In this document: positions 63,744 through 64,000 of the stretch, piece after piece
Numbering within the stretch: the stretch's first letter is position 1
Layout of the letters: every line of letters begins with the position of its first letter
NCBI GenBank assembly: GCA_001643675.2
Contig: LSRY02000038.1
Location: 188,501-252,500 of the forward strand
From: Monocercomonoides exilis
Taxonomy: Eukaryota; Preaxostyla; Oxymonadida; Polymastigidae
Direction: 5' to 3'
DNA length: 64,000 nucleotides
Translations under genes and position numbers: made by a program
The notes under the pieces: generated by a model
Told to the model about the DNA's origin: nothing
The model's input: the letters and a program-made list of their open reading frames with translations, nothing else
Database searches by the model: none

Positions 63744-64000
63744 AAAAAAAGGTGAGATGTTAAAACTGTTGAAAAAAAAAAGGATTTCTCAAGTTAAAAA
63801 ATAACCAAAAATGTTAAAAAGAAATGTATAAAAACAATACAAACAAGGAAAACACTCGGTTTCAAAAACTCGTGGAAACATGAGCAAAACATTGATCAAA
63901 AAAAAAAAAACTTTAAAAATTTAGATCTTTCTTTTAAAGAAATAATTTTCCAAAATATTTAGCATACAACCTTATTATAAAATGTTTTTTGTTTTAAAAC
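63744..64000 (-). repeat. Right arm of the second inverted repeat, cut by window end
   Basis: Reverse complement of 60327-60582. The match reaches the last base of the window, so the true outer end is unknown. Confidence 0.92.

Overview
The window is AT-rich nuclear DNA from a protist. Genes are split by short GT-AG introns (roughly 57-320 nt), many with GTATGA-type donors and T-rich acceptors. Proteins carry very long Lys/Glu or Ser/Pro low-complexity tracts, and transposon remnants are present. The combination of large right-handed beta-helix membrane proteins ending in a kinase-like domain, SPRY proteins, and a two-exon helical family of about 460 residues most resembles oxymonad genomes such as Monocercomonoides. 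That assignment is inference from family content, not a database match.

Layout. 0.2-2.2 kb: a Tc1/mariner-superfamily element with TA target-site duplications and a decayed, intron-bearing DDE transposase. 3.0-7.9 kb (+): a 1620-residue coiled-coil/low-complexity protein. 8.2-15.6 kb (+): a nine-exon gene with an N-terminal helical-repeat region, a giant low-complexity exon and a C-terminal SPRY domain split over several small exons. 16.4-16.8 kb (+): a doubtful small secreted Ser-rich ORF. 17.3-25.5 kb (+): a 2737-residue beta-helix receptor-like protein with one membrane segment and a degenerate kinase C-lobe. 28.9-32.9 kb (-): a second beta-helix type I membrane protein with the same juxtamembrane module but a charged tail instead of a kinase. 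The two genes are convergent, and a candidate structured RNA lies between them.

37.2-38.6, 52.9-54.2 (-) and 56.7-58.0 kb (+): three members of a two-exon helical family. 41.9-43.3 kb (+): a disrupted gene with a 29-bp insertion. 44.2-48.2 kb (-): an NTF2-domain (G3BP-like) gene with a Ser-rich body, followed in the same frame, after a single TGA, by another ORF. 48.6-52.0 kb (-): a signal-peptide-bearing Hsp70 of the Grp170/HYOU1 type.

58.5-64.0 kb is repeat-rich. It holds a near-perfect ~700-bp inverted repeat, a second inverted repeat (60.33-60.58 and 63.74 kb to the window edge), and between those arms a decayed DDE transposase itself interrupted by a copy of a dispersed repeat. The genes do not form an obvious pathway. 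Recurring themes are surface beta-helix proteins, a local tandem/inverted gene family, and ER/RNA housekeeping genes (Grp170, G3BP-like). Splice sites were judged by eye and need transcript support.
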